Shown here in pieces: positions 46,159 through 58,390 of a stretch of 64,000 bases of DNA (position 1 is its first letter; each line of letters starts with the position of its first letter). The DNA is from Nectonema munidae (Eukaryota > Nematomorpha > Nectonematoida > Nectonematidae), in contig JAUIRK010000947.1 of the NCBI GenBank assembly GCA_030549495.1, positions 252,001 to 316,000 of the forward strand, given 5' to 3'. The notes below the pieces were generated by a model. It saw only the letters and a program-made list of their open reading frames with translations. It did no database searches and was not told the origin of the DNA. A program made the translations under genes and the position numbers.

Positions 46159-46485
46159 GAGTGCCCGCGCTAAAGCTAAATTTCAAGGGGGGCTGAAATG
46201 GGGCAAAGAAACACATTTGCAAAAAATTTATTTCCTATATTACTTTATATCCTATATTACTTTGCTGAAAAGCATGAAGTACTTCTGTATAAAAACCTAT
46301 AGAAATCTCATATTATACATACACATACACCAGCATTTATATAAGATTATTGTGTACAATTTTTGCTTATTAGTTTTTCCTTTAAAAAGTGCATGGGGCA
46401 AAACCAAAAATTTTAGGGGGGGGGGGGGGCAAAGATTAATACAGGGGGCACGTGCCCCAAAATTATATAGGTAGCGCAGGCACTG
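46159..46485. mobile_element. hAT-like MITE, 327 bp, 8-bp TSD
   Basis: Ends GAGTGCCCGCGCT and (reverse complement) CAGTGCCTGCGCT. The perfect octamer TCCACATC flanks it at 46151-46158 and 46486-46493. An 8-bp TSD with CAG-type ends fits hAT. It contains a G run (46415-46429) and GGGGCACGTGCCCC near the right end. No coding capacity. Confidence 0.8.
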
Positions 46486-46662
46486 TCCACATCCCATGAT
46501 AACACATAAATAATAATAATGTTCATCTATCTGTTTTTGTTTATTTCAATCCCTCTTAAACGGTTGTATTCTGTTTGTCTTCCCATGGCATATAAATGAA
46601 TTGCTGAATTGATGATTGCCTACATTTTTTGAATAAATATTTCTACATTTTGATATTTGTTT

Positions 46663-47060
46663 TTGAGATGTATCGGATGTGAAATTTTTGGTATCCGCCG
46701 ATTCGAATGCGGATATCAAATTTGGCATCCTAACGGATTCGAATGCGGATGTCAGGTTTATTTTTTTACTGCATGCAAAAGCGGATATCATGATAGCTAT
46801 TGTTTTATACTTCTTAAAAATTTAGAGAGAAGATGTCAATGTCTATAGGTGTTTTCATAAAGGCAAATTTATCATGAAAATTTTTGGATAAAGTAAAAAT
46901 TGGGAAGATTCTGAAAAAAACTTTGCAAAAAGTAAAATGTCTTAAATTTCCGGTTGCGCATGTTGAAACTTAAATGATCCACGAATGAGGATGTTGAGAG
47001 GATGTAAAAATTTTTGCGGTTAATCCGTATCCGCGGATGCCGATATCTGATACATCTCTC
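46663..47060. mobile_element. hAT-like MITE, 398 bp, 8-bp TSD
   Basis: Ends TTGAGATGTATCGGAT and (reverse complement) GAGAGATGTATCAGAT. The octamer ATTTGTTT flanks it at 46655-46662 and 47061-47068. Both sides carry repeated GCGGAT(A/G)TC motifs, which look like subterminal binding sites. No coding capacity. Confidence 0.75.
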
Positions 47061-49075
47061 ATTTGTTTTAAACACTTTTCGCATAACATAACCTGCCACA
47101 ATTTGTTGAGTGTATTTATATATTTGCCAATAAAGTGAATTTAAAAGTGATATTTGCCAATAAAGTGAAGGTTTTATGAAGTTTGATAATAAGTAAGTAA
47201 GTGATTCATTTCCAAACGATCAACAAAATCAATATTATAAAATAAATTTATAGAAAAAAAACATCAAGGATGATCAAATATAGAAAGAAAAGCAGTGTTG
47301 ACAAAAAAGTCAAATCAAAGCCTGAAAGGCCACTCAAAGATTCAAACCAGTAGTGTAGGATTTTGGAAATTCTTTTCAAAACAACATGAGGATGCTTTAT
47401 AGAAGTTTGTGGGATAAGTTCAACAAGCCAAGGGATAAATGAAAAAAATCAAACATGGTGAAAAAACTGTAAAGAGTATAACAAAAATGAATTATTATTG
47501 CAAACAAAAGAATTTATCTTTTTATATTCAGAATCTAGTAATTTTAATCTAAAAGATCCAAAAAGAGCATGTAAGTGTAGGTTATTTAAAAAAAAAAGAC
47601 TAGTATTTTTATTATAATTATTTATGTATGCAAAAGATTCCTTAGATTTTACAAATTTATAAGATTATAAATAAGAAAAAAATATAGATAAGATTAATGT
47701 ACCAAACTTGTACGGCATCATACAAGTTAACATTTGTTGTCTCTTGGGAGCTGAATATATAGATTCTATTTACTCAAAATGCCTTTCATTCAACGCTAAG
47801 TTCATCGCATCTACAACTAAGCCATATGTTTATGTGGAATTAATTTGTTGAAATATAGGAGCATAATTTTACACCAATCATTATGAAACTTTCAAAACTC
47901 AAAAATACATAGAATGAGTTCCTTTTTTAAATTAAATTAGCCAACGTTATTATGGAAAACTTTGACGCAGAAAGAGAAAACTTTCAATGATATTTTCTTA
48001 TATACAAGAGTGATTTTACAATGTCCTATACTCTACTTTATTTCATTTTTTTAGATAACTTTTTTTCTTGGATTATTGATCAAGTTTTTTTGTCTTTCTT
48101 TGGTTTGTATATTTGCAAATTTTATATATACCCTGTGAGAAAATTGAAAAAAGGTTTAGTGGTTATTAATTAATTAATTCAGTTGTTTTGTGACGTTCGC
48201 ACCCATCCTTTCGGATATCGTGGCCCGCCCGGAATGCTGAGTCCAAGTCTAACTGGACTTTCCATCCCACTAAACATCAATCGGCCCTTGTTACAAAAGA
48301 ATAGCTCTATTATATATAATATTTTACAAGAATTTATGTGACAATATATAAATACAACTGAGTGAAAGATACAATCCTAACGCGAACGCTCCCAATTTGG
48401 GAAACAAACTTATTGTCTAGTGATAGCTTGATTACTAACCACGAAGAATCGCGTCGCTAGAGCACTACCTAACCGTAAAAACCTTTGAATTCTTCAGAGG
48501 AAGAAAACCAGGGTAAAAAACCGGATTATTTTAAAACGTAAACAAGATCATTCATAAAAGGCTTTAAAATTCAGAATGTGGATGTAGCAAATTTTGGAAT
48601 CAATGGAAGAATTTTGAGTTAAAAAAATTTACTTTCGAATTGTTTTCATAAAAGTTTTATTGTATAAAAAAATATACACTTTATTTCTATAAACGGCTTC
48701 TTAGATTTTGATTATATTCAGTCTAGAAAATTTTTAATTTTTATAGATGGCGTTAATATTAATCTATTTAATATTAATTATTTAATAAAAACAAAAATTT
48801 ATCTTGATAGATAAAACATGTATTTTTATAAATTTCAAATAATTTTGAACCTACTCTGAAAAAATGCATTGGTTGCCATCACATGAAATTTGAGTGAAAA
48901 ATGAGTAAATTTGTGACCCTATTAAACTTGAAACGGTAAAACTTCAGATTTTATTTAATTTTTTAAGCAAATAAATAATATCGTTTACTACTTTCAGGCT
49001 TCGAGCAGTTAATTTAAGTAGTTTTTTTGAACATTAAAATGTATTAAATAATATGTGCATATAACGCCATCTAAA
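47061..49075. other. intergenic; small repeats, no gene
   Basis: ATATTTGCCAATAAAGTGAA is duplicated near 47116 and 47150. A GC-richer patch at 48190-48300 and another at 48380-48500 stand out from the AT-rich background and may be repeat fragments; neither has a complete tRNA-like A and B box pair. Confidence 0.4.
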
Positions 49076-49225
49076 GGTTGGTGGAAGTTAAAGCTTGCTC
49101 GCATTATGCTTAAGGATTAATCACAGATTTTATGAATTTGTTTTTAAGAGTTGCGAGCCTTGGGGATCGAACCCCTGACGTTTAACTTTTAAGAAAGGTA
49201 CACTCTAACGACCATTGAGGCTAAA
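49076..49225 (-). mobile_element. tRNA-derived SINE, family 1, copy B
   Basis: The reverse complement begins AGCCTCAATGG, carries the B box GGGGTTCGATCCCC and continues through the same body as the copy at 28961-29148. An internal deletion of about 20 bases removes part of the 3' segment. The tail is a short CCACCAACC relic of the AACC array. The perfect 13-mer AACGCCATCTAAA flanks it at 49063-49075 and 49226-49238. Confidence 0.88.
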
Positions 49226-49238
49226 AACGCCATCTAAA

Positions 49239-49836
49239 TACAATAATTAAAATAAAAAAAATTAAATATTTTGGATTTAATATCTAGTAAGTATTGAAAG
49301 AAGTAAAATTATAACTTGCTTATTCCAAAATTTATTTCCCATTTTTAATAGTAATTTTTACTATGTAAAGAATACAACAATATTTTACTATCTATTTTAC
49401 TCTTTATATAGTAATATTACTATATATACCATTTTTATATAGTGATGGATATATTTAGTAAAAGTAAATTTGCTACCTTCTTTACTATTCAACTTTATTA
49501 TTCTCTATTAAATTGTTCTACATATGCGTTCCTTACGTGTTTGGCATTTGGTCGAGTAGGGAAATCTGGTTGATAACTGAAACAATTTTATCTAGATTTT
49601 TTTGGTCGAAAACCGCATTGTATGAGTACCAAGACGTTCGAACACCGAAGTACCACACTACCCTTTTCACTATTCAACTGGTAATATTGGTAATTATTTT
49701 TTTAGTGATAAAAAATTATCACCACATAAAAGTTAATGAAATTTATAATATTTAAATTGTTTTATTTATCAATAATGATTTATTTCTCTATTTATTTATT
49801 TCTCTTTATTATAACACATAATTTTTTTGATCATAG
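49239..49836. promoter_or_regulatory. 5' region of Kazal-like gene; first exon unresolved
   Basis: The downstream coding frame has no in-frame ATG near its start, but TTTTTTTGATCATAG ending at 49836 is a good splice acceptor. An upstream exon that ends one base into a codon is therefore expected. An ATG at 49445 opens a hydrophobic frame that could be a signal peptide, but no convincing donor follows it. A second hydrophobic frame is at 49513-49755. Confidence 0.4.
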
Positions 49837-51087
49837 AAAATAATGAAAGAGTTTTTTGTGGGTGTGCTGAAAACAACACATTCTACGAACTTTCTTCCTC
49901 CTTGAAAGTTGACATTTACATGTATCCAAAAAAGGAACAACAGAATCTTGTTGAGTTGTGGCTGAAGACGGGAAGAAGATTAAATATACGGAAGAATGAA
50001 CCAATCAAAAGAAAAGTGTTCACGATTTACCCGCACAACTTACTTCAATACCTAAAAGAATACAAAATACTTGAATCACTCATTGAGAGTGATTTGCAAT
50101 TTGAAGCAACTTTCACAAGTGGCGCAGGAAGTGTAATAGTGTATTTGACAGATTTGAAGGATTTTCGTCATGAAGAAGTCAGCTTTCATTTCCAACAAAG
50201 CTCAGCACAAGCAAATTTGAGCATTTGCAAAAATGAGATTGAGTGTCACTCCCAAAATGAGCAATTTTGTAAAAGCTTCAAAGATTTGCCCAAGGCAAAG
50301 CGTATAATCAGAAGTATTGAACTGAATACTGGAGATACTAGTTTTGCTTCTTCTTCACAATACAAACTTTTTATAAGTCACTACAACGCGTGGATTCTTG
50401 TAGATATTTGCCCAAACAAGAACTTCACCCATCGACTGCCAGTTAAGCTGGAAAATAATGAAGCTGACGGTGTTGTTGTTGTTGAAGGAGAAGAAGAAGA
50501 AGAAGAAGAAGAAGAAGAAGAAGAAAAAGAGGAAGAAGGTATTTGTACTGAAAAGGACAAGCTTGCAGCAAATGTTTGCGGCTCGGATCTAAGGATGTAT
50601 TCAACTCTTTGTGACATGAAGAGGAGTGAATTTTATCAAAAAGTAAAGATTTTCAATATTTCGCAAGCGTACTGCCGAATACTTAATGAAAAAATCAAAG
50701 CGACCAACATTGAATTAGACAACTCTTTGAGTCACGGTATTTTCTTGTATATATGCCACTCCGTGCTTAACTTGAGTGATGTGTAATTTAACGGATTTAG
50801 ATGCTGTTTTATTTGAAGTTGAGAAGAGTGACGAATGCACCATCAAAATAAACCTACTAACGATTGACACTGCCAGCACTTTTGACCTGGAGTTGGAGCA
50901 TCCAGTGTTCAAAGTTATCACTCACTTTCGAAAACTGAGTTATTTCAGATTTCCTTTTCGCTTGCAAGTCCGGAATGGCCGAAATGCATTAACACTCAGG
51001 ATGTACACTCGTGACGATCGCGAAAAAGTTCGGCGAGTTGTTATAAATGCGCGTAATTCTTCAATTTATTTACACTACGCATTTTAA
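49837..51087 (+). CDS. Kazal-like domain protein, two exons shown, 5' incomplete
   Basis: Coding exons 49837-50736 and 50801-51087 are joined by a 64-base GT-AG intron, and the frame is continuous across it (codon G|AT, Asp). Numbering the first exon from an in-frame TTG at 49827, it encodes a cysteine-containing region without a domain I recognise (FCGCAENN, CKNEIECHSQNEQFC, VDIC). A polyglutamate run follows (about residues 221-237, coded by GAA repeats), then a Kazal-like segment with Cys240 and VCGSDLRMYSTLC (Cys251-x10-Cys262), and a last Cys at about 285. The C3-x10-C4 spacing is that of Kazal protease-inhibitor modules. The position of the fifth Cys is Phe, and spacing before VC is longer than usual, so a standard three-disulfide fold is doubtful. 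The second exon (about 95 residues) is beta-rich looking and ends LHYAF. A secreted or extracellular protein is likely, but no signal peptide has been located. Confidence 0.6.
50737..50800 (+). other. 64-nt intron
   Basis: Donor GTATTT at 50737, acceptor GATTTAG ending at 50800, with a TTTAAC branch-point-like sequence 10-15 bases before it. Without removal the first frame stops at 50784-50786. With removal the frame runs on for another 95 codons. Confidence 0.75.
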
Positions 51088-54000
51088 GCATACCTTTTTT
51101 ATTTCTTTGATTCAGTGTCTACTCTTTTTACTAAGGTGGCTTCTCCACCATTCCTTTAATCCTCAAAATTTTGGAGACTAATCCCCTGCCTCCCTTTCGA
51201 TTGCAATTTAATATATTTAAAGAAGACTATTTGCATTCATTGAGACAACGGTGGCACACTACTGCTCTTTCTTAGGGTTAAAGGGCTTTTCTAAATTTTG
51301 TATACAATCTACACATGCTTCTATACTAAAACAGGCAAGAACAACCTTTCGCCATGTGTTGGCAGGATCGAGTTTTACGAGTCTTACCGAACTATACCGC
51401 TGTTTTTGTGATTTAAATTTTAGATTGTATGAGTATCGAATGTCAATATGTATGTAGCATGTAGGTATTCTTTGTATATATCAGAGATGTGCAAAATTCG
51501 GGTCGGTTATTTCGGGCACCAAAGATCTTATCTAACGGGTCTTACACGGTTTGAAAATTTAAATTTTATTTGGCTTCGTTTCGGATACAACTAGTATTCC
51601 ATTTTTAGAGCCTCTTTCATTAAAACATTAAATTTTAAGAGAATAAGAGTATGCTTTTTTGGGCCTTAATGACCCTGGATGTCTTTCTATTTCCTTCTCT
51701 TTATATAATGGGTTAAAAAATCCACTACTTTGAACATTTTTATGACAAATTTTAAATGGCGTTGAAATTCATTAATTCCTATGTTTTTAAAATTGCAGGG
51801 CCTACTAAATTTTTGAAATGGATATAAAAAGTAAAATTTATTTCAAAAAATAAAAGAAATTTTATACATTTCATCTTTATCTTATATCTAATTAATAAAT
51901 AATTGCAAGTAAATATGTATAAAATAATCGTTTATTCATTGGATTATAAATAATAATTTGAAACGTGCCTTAACGATTTTAAAAGTTTTCTTTAAAAATA
52001 GCATTACTCCCATCAAAAAATTGATTTATCGAGAAATGAAAAACATTTAAGCATAAATTAGTTAAAGGTACTGTGTCCAATTTTCATCAAAATGACACAA
52101 GTGTGCCACTTGTGTCAAACTATGAGCAAAGAACGTTTCATGCAAGATTCAAATCCTTCAATACCTTGAAAGATCAAGTGTAGTTAATTAACCCTTTCAT
52201 GACCAGTGTATCATATATGAAGCATAAACAATTTTACCTTAGTCTGCTTTTTCAAATAGTTTGTATATGAATCTTCTGCTTTTTAATAATTATTATCGTC
52301 TGATTTTTCTGGTCACAAAAGTGTAAATAATCGCAATTGTAATTTATCAAACTTTTTATATCATTCACCTTTTTTAAATAATTTTTTCTTGACACACCTT
52401 TATCTTTATATTTTTTATTTTTTTTTATATAGATGAAAAATGTGGTAAGATTTTTATTTTTTCCCATTTAGAGCATTTTTAATTTTAAAGTTGTTTATTT
52501 TGATCTGTAGTTTACAATGAATTATAATTTTAACACTTTGACTCAAAAAGTTTACGTAATTTTGGTAATTTTGGATTATGCAACTCATATATTATACCAA
52601 AATGCAAGACATAAATCAAAAAGGATGCCCGTATTCAGCTAGAAAAAGGTCAGTAGAGAGAGAGGGAGAGGACCGGTGTTTCACTCGGGTAAGAAACCCC
52701 GAGGATAAGCCTGAGTATGAATTTAACCCAGCACTCATTAGACATCATTTGTTTTATTATAGCAATTCCAGGAATTAAAACAACATATGTGAAATATAAC
52801 AGAGTTTACTTAAAAACAATTTTTGACAAATATAGTGTAAACTTTTAATTGGTTTTTCCAACCTGTCACTCATATATGTATATACGAATATGTAAACACA
52901 TATTTTACACAATTTTACAAATATTTATAGAATATAACCAATCCAACTTTTCGATGTTTTTCCTACTGAGGATGCATAAAAAGAGGAAATGAAGACAATA
53001 TATTTCAAAATACTCATTTTGTAACACCTATCTATATCACTTCATGAGTGCAATTTTTTCCATTATTTAAAAATGACGTTTAATTTAATTGTTAGTAGAG
53101 AATATTTGGAGAAAATGAAAATTTAAATAGGATATTAAAATAAAAAAAGAATCATTATATTGCAAAATATTGAATGAAGAGTAAATAAAATTAAATTTAC
53201 AAGATCACAAAATCTTTATTTAGGAAAAGTAAAAAATTGAAGAAATGAGAAAAGCACTGATACATCCTTTTCAATTCGTAGCAGAGAGAAATGGGAAGAA
53301 ATGGGAATTTTATAATAAATTCATGTAAAAATTCGACACCTTTTAGAAAGAAAACTTAAATATATAGAAATTTGAATAAAACTCAAAATAGTTCGAATGA
53401 AACTTTAAAAGCTATAAATAAAATCATTAGAATATTTCGCCACGCGTGTGCGTTTAACTGCGGGAAATCATTTTCACAGAAGTTAGAATTATGCGCTCAT
53501 TTGAGTGAATCTTAAATTGCTTTAAAAGCATAATTGCTATACCGTTTTTTCAGACTACCACCATATTTCTTTCAATGAGTTGTCAGATTTGATTTATCGT
53601 CCACTTGGACTTGTGTAAACATTTTTTAAGGAAAAATTTTTATTCGCCATTTTTTTGTCACACACCGACAAAATTTGTCAAACAGATATTATTTTGCAAT
53701 TAATGGTTGTTTTAGTTTTTTGTTATAAATAAAATGAATGCTTTAAGTTATTTATTATCGTCTTGAGTTTATTATTGAAATTTAATTAAATAGAAAATAT
53801 TTAGCGGCAAATAAAAATATATGGACCATTAATTAAATATATTTTTAATGACGTTCCTTCTTAAGTCACTATATTTATCAATGAAGCATTCTTCACAATA
53901 GAGATAGATGGCTTCAAGAGAAACTTCTTGCTATCTCTTTCATTAGAGTAAATTTTCTTTAATGGGCTTCACCTATTATTATAGGCATGTTAGCAAAATC

Positions 54001-55399
54001 CTTCTCACTGAGACAAAAATTAGTAATGTGGATTAATATGAAACAGATTATGCACTCATGCAGATACAGAGAATGCCTGCCTCATTTCAAGTATAAAAAG
54101 ACAAACTTAGATGGCGTTAATTTTAGAGATGAGCATATACGAGTGTAATAAAGAGTTCTTACGCATTATATTGACTAAGGCACTCAGAGTTTATAATTCC
54201 AGTTTGTTTTCAAATCAGTCGATCTATTTTCAAGTCAGTATAAGTTTATTTTACATTTTTTCTTTACTTTGGTTTGAGTAAAACAACGAAACTAATCGAT
54301 CTTTTTATCAACTAATAGGGCTAATAGCATCAAGGTTAAAGGCATGCATTGATTTGGTCTGAAAGTTGCTGATGAATAATCACTCAAGGGATGACAAGAT
54401 AGTTGAAAAAAATGTTAGTAATTTTTAATTATATCTAAGGAAAATTAGTTAGTTATTTGTAAATTTTACAAACTAATAATTTCAAATGTAATCACAATCA
54501 TTCACATTTAAATTTAAAATGTAGATGTGCACAAATTATAAGATTAACTTTAATGAGATACCATATTTTCTAAAAACTATTAGATAGTAAAATTACAATT
54601 TTATCTTGTTTTTTAATAGTGCTATTAACAATAAAACTAGTAAAATCCAACTTTGGTACTTTTATTTACTATAAATGTATACTTATATTCTCAGTTAATT
54701 TAACTCTTATTTAAAATTACGGTTTTCCAAATTTGCCTATTAAAACTTACACTCCTATGAAAAACGATTTTGTGTAAATGTAGGTAAACTATAAAATAAA
54801 TGTATTCAGGGTAAAGAAATTGAAGTGAAGGTATTCTGAAAATAATTCCATAGAATGTTTTGATCCATATTTACTCTATCTATATTGTCCTTGTGGATCG
54901 GATATATCGCTGTGTGCGGATTTGACCGTCGACATGCGCTAATGTCGGTTATATCGTGGGATATTTATATAAATAATCATTTTTAAAATTCATACCTCTA
55001 TTGCATAAACAAAATGTTGTGTTTAAGTTTGCTGCAACGTTCTCTGCAAAGCGCCTTGTAACAATACACCCCGTCATTGCAAACTTTGCTGAACGCGTAT
55101 ATGGAATCACATTTTTGTTTTTAGTCTCGAATAAATTGTTCCATTTTGAATCAATGCTTACTTTTTATTTTTTAGAATTGTAATTTTAAGAATTTCAAAA
55201 TTACTAAAAACTAAAGAGAGATAAAATCAAGATAAGAAAAGACAAGGACAAATTAATTGTGAAATCAGAAGGAAGAAAATAAGAATCCATAAACTGGGGT
55301 CTAAAAGTGGAGGTGAAAAAGGAAGTTATGATGCTTCATCGGGATTTCAACAGCTCTAGGTTGATAGACTATAAAAATTATAATACAAAAAAGAAAAAA
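51088..55399. other. long stretch without recognised gene
   Basis: AT-rich. A solo hAT-like end (CAGAGATGTGCAAAATTCGG) lies at 51484, in the style of the MITE at 46663-47060, with no partner end. A GC-richer patch at 52600-52740 contains an AG-rich run and has no domain. The motif TTAGATGGCGTTAA occurs at 54107-54120. The frame at 55001-55183 is not supported as a gene. Confidence 0.4.
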
Positions 55400-56561
55400 A
55401 ATTATGTATATCAAAATAAAGAATATAATATGAGAGACAAATATGTAAATTAATATCTAACTATTAGTTTTTATATGTATAATTAGATAGATTTAACAGA
55501 AGCTTTAAAACTTATAGAGCTATTGAGATTAAGTCTATAGGCTAGAAACAATTGACGAGGAAGAGCGCTCTTATCAGGACTGAGCGAAATAGTGATTTTT
55601 GAACAATTTGCGGAATATGAAATAAATGATTAGAGCGAGTGAAGTGTTCATGTATTAAGTTATTGAGTACAAAGTAAGAATTGAAGAATCCATATTTGTA
55701 GCAAGATTTATAATAAAAATCAAAATGTCGCAGTAGCTTAATATCATAAATATTAATACTAGAAAATGATTCAGTTAAATTTTGAGAAGTATTAATACAT
55801 TTAAAAAAAATTTTGATATGATTTCAATTTATTCAAGAATGTTTTTTACATTCAAAAGGTAAAGACTTGATAATTTTCCTGAAAATTCCTAGAAGTTGCG
55901 AAAGTTTTGTGTGTACAGAAGAAGACCAAAAAATATTATCCGTAAAAGTCAGGTCTAAGTAATTAAAATGATACACTCTACGTAATGGGAGGCCATTGAG
56001 AGATATACCAAAATTGCTCTCAATTTTTGTTTTAGAAAAAACGATGTAAGAATATTTGTTGAGATTTAATTTGAGTCTAAACAAGAATTTGTCGTGCTAA
56101 TGGCTGGTGAAACATCATCAAAATGGAAAGAAAGAAATGCATTATCAGCATATAAGATGAGAGATGTCTGTTTTTCTATGCTATAGTAAATATCATTTAT
56201 GAAAATCAGAAACAAAAGTGGACTCAGAATGGATCCTTGAGGCACGCCCTTTTCTATAAATTAAAGTTAGAGGAATTATCATAGAAAGAAACACAATAGG
56301 TTCTTCTGTGCAAAGAGCTACTTAACCAGTTCAAAACAGGCCCCTTATGTCAATTCTAAATAATTTATGAATAAGTAGTTGATGGTTAACATTATCCAAA
56401 GCTTTGGCTATGCCCAAAAACAAAACTATGCTAAATTTGTTCCCACAAAAGTGGTTAGAGATTGAAATACAAAGACAGCGTCGTCAGTCAATTTGTTTTT
56501 TGAAAATCCAAACTGATTATTATGGTTCATTAGATTATCTTTGTCAAGAAAAGCTGTAATC

Positions 56562-58026
56562 GACAACCTGCATCCACTTATTTTAAAAGAACTAGCCTTT
56601 CATTTGGCATTCCCAATTGCAAAGTTGTTCAACATTTCCTTAAAAGAAGGTATCTTACCAAATGCCTGGAAAACTGCATTAGTAGTCCCCATACATTAAA
56701 ACTGGAATTCAGAACTTCCTTCGAACTACAGGCCTATCAGCTTAACTCCTGTTTTATTAATGTTTTATTATTGGAGTTCCATGACGATGTTACTAACCTT
56801 CTCGAGAAGTACGACACAGTTGATGTTTTATGCTTTGATTTTCGCAAGGCATTTGACAGAGTTCCACAGAATTATTTACTAAGTAAATTAAAAACCTATA
56901 ACATTTATTCTGGAATTATTAAATGGATAGACAACTTCCTGACAAATAGAATCCAATTTGTCACTGTCAAGCTACTTATCACACCCAAGTAAAGTATCTA
57001 GTGGAGTAGTGCAAGGTAGTGTGATAGGACCGCTACTTTTTAATCTATACATAAACGAATTGGAAACGCAAATTGAGTCCAACTTGAAATTATTTGCTGA
57101 TGATCTTAAGTTGTACTCTGAATCCACCAAAAATTCTACGACCCAACTTCAAACTGACCTTTACACTCTATATCAATGGTGTACACATTCGGGTATGGAT
57201 GTAAATTTCGCAAAATGTTATCATTTACAAATTGGTTGTCAAAACAGCTACACTTATTATATTGGTGGTCATAATATCACACGTACTTCGCAAATAAACG
57301 ATTTAGGCATCATCGTTTATAATTCTTTGAAATTCAAGCCTCATTTTTCGAAAATAATCTCTAAAGCTTACGCTGTATTTCACTCAATTTATCGTTAGTT
57401 ATCCTTCTTTGAACCAGTATTAGCTACTCCTATATACAAAGCGTTAAAACGCCCTATTCTGAAATACGGTAATGTTACGCACAGCCAAGCTGTAAAAAAA
57501 AAGACATGAAAGCGTTAGGAAAATTACAGAAGCGAATAACCAAAAAAAATACAGGACTCAAAGAATTAACCTATAAAGAAAGACTGCAAACGTTGTCTTT
57601 ACCACTACTATCATATCGATATAGGAGAAACGATATGATTACAGTTTATAACATCATAAACGAAAATATCTTAGTTACCCATAGAATACTTCCTCAGTTT
57701 TCCTCAAGGATTCAAAGAAAGCGTCAGAGTAAGTTTATAAAGAGTCGCAACAAAAACGCTTTCCAAAAAACTTTTTCTCTAATGGAAAATGACTGGAACA
57801 GTCTTTCTGCCGATGTTACAAACTCACCCTCATTAAACGTATTCAAGAAACGCTTCGATAACTTCTGGAAAAATATGTTATATGATTAAGTCTTTACTTT
57901 TGTATTTTTCTTTCCCATATTTAGCAATTATAATGTTACGAGATCTATATGTTTTTTTCTTCCACACATTGATGCGATTACCAAAGGCAAAATGGCCTTT
58001 TTTCGCTAAATAAAATTATGTTATGT
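56562..58026 (+). mobile_element. LINE-E, 5'-truncated CR1-type LINE nested in LINE-D, 5-bp TSD
   Basis: The pentamer TAATC is at both edges (56557-56561 and 58027-58031). The coding part starts inside the RT fingers (DNLHPLILKELA), then SNYRPISLTPVLL, CFDFRKAFDRVP and SGVVQGSVIGPLLFNLYIN. The catalytic FADDLKLYS is near 57099 with both Asp present. The C-terminal segment LQKRITKKNTGLKELTYKERL and SLPLLSYRYRRNDMITVYNI is typical of CR1/Jockey-group ORF2 ends. The ORF end is TAA after NMLYD (57889). The 3' UTR of about 135 bases ends CTAAATAAAATTATGTTATGTT, a short direct-repeat tail. The frames switch at least twice, so it is inactive. Confidence 0.85.
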
Positions 58027-58332
58027 TAATCCTTGGAAAGATCATTTTCTCCAAGATTTTTGAAAAATTTGGACAATATAGATATGGGTCTGTAATTCGA
58101 TGATGGGGAGTATGTCAATAATAAGATGAAGAGTTCATCATCACCACAAGATTTTTTATTCGTTAAAGTAGTTAAGGCACATACAATATCATTATAGCTC
58201 ACGTCATGTAGATAAAATGAAAAAGAATTCAATGGAATAGATTCATTGATATAATTTAAAAAACGTGTGTCATAATAATTTTCAGAAGGGAGAGAAAAAA
58301 TGCGGCAAAATCACTACAACTAAAGGACGTAT

Positions 58333-58390
58333 GACATTTCTCTCACAGTGATTGAAGGGTGATTGATAGAATATAGGCCAATAGATTAGT
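58333..58390. repeat. dispersed repeat, copy 1 of 59932-59985
   Basis: Shares TCTCTCACAGTGATTGA, GATTGATAG and TAGGCCAAT in the same order and spacing with 59932-59985. Confidence 0.7.

Larger units (their letters stand above)
55400..58390 (-). mobile_element. LINE-D (minus strand), split by LINE-E
   Basis: Decayed non-LTR retrotransposon. From its 5' side, 58330 to 58032 encodes the RT fingers (TNKKSCGDDELF, then SSNYRPISILSKFF). The sequence resumes at 56561 with FLDKDNLMNHNNQFGFSKN. Next come GVPQGSILSPLLFLIFIND near 56245 and LYADNAF near 56150 (catalytic YADD changed to YADN). The thumb follows (LNLNKYSYIVFSKTK, 56070 to 55840), then a C-terminal part to about 55450. The plus-strand LINE-E interrupts it. 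Part of the RT between the fingers blocks is deleted. Stops and frameshifts are frequent. The 5' and 3' limits are approximate. Confidence 0.75.

Noticed and set aside
48180-48510. GC-richer patches as tRNA-SINEs
   Set aside because: A GGTTAGGTAGTGCTCTAGC stretch on the minus strand resembles an A box, but no proper B box follows.
55001-55183. 60-codon plus-strand frame
   Set aside because: No domain, no gene context, length within noise.
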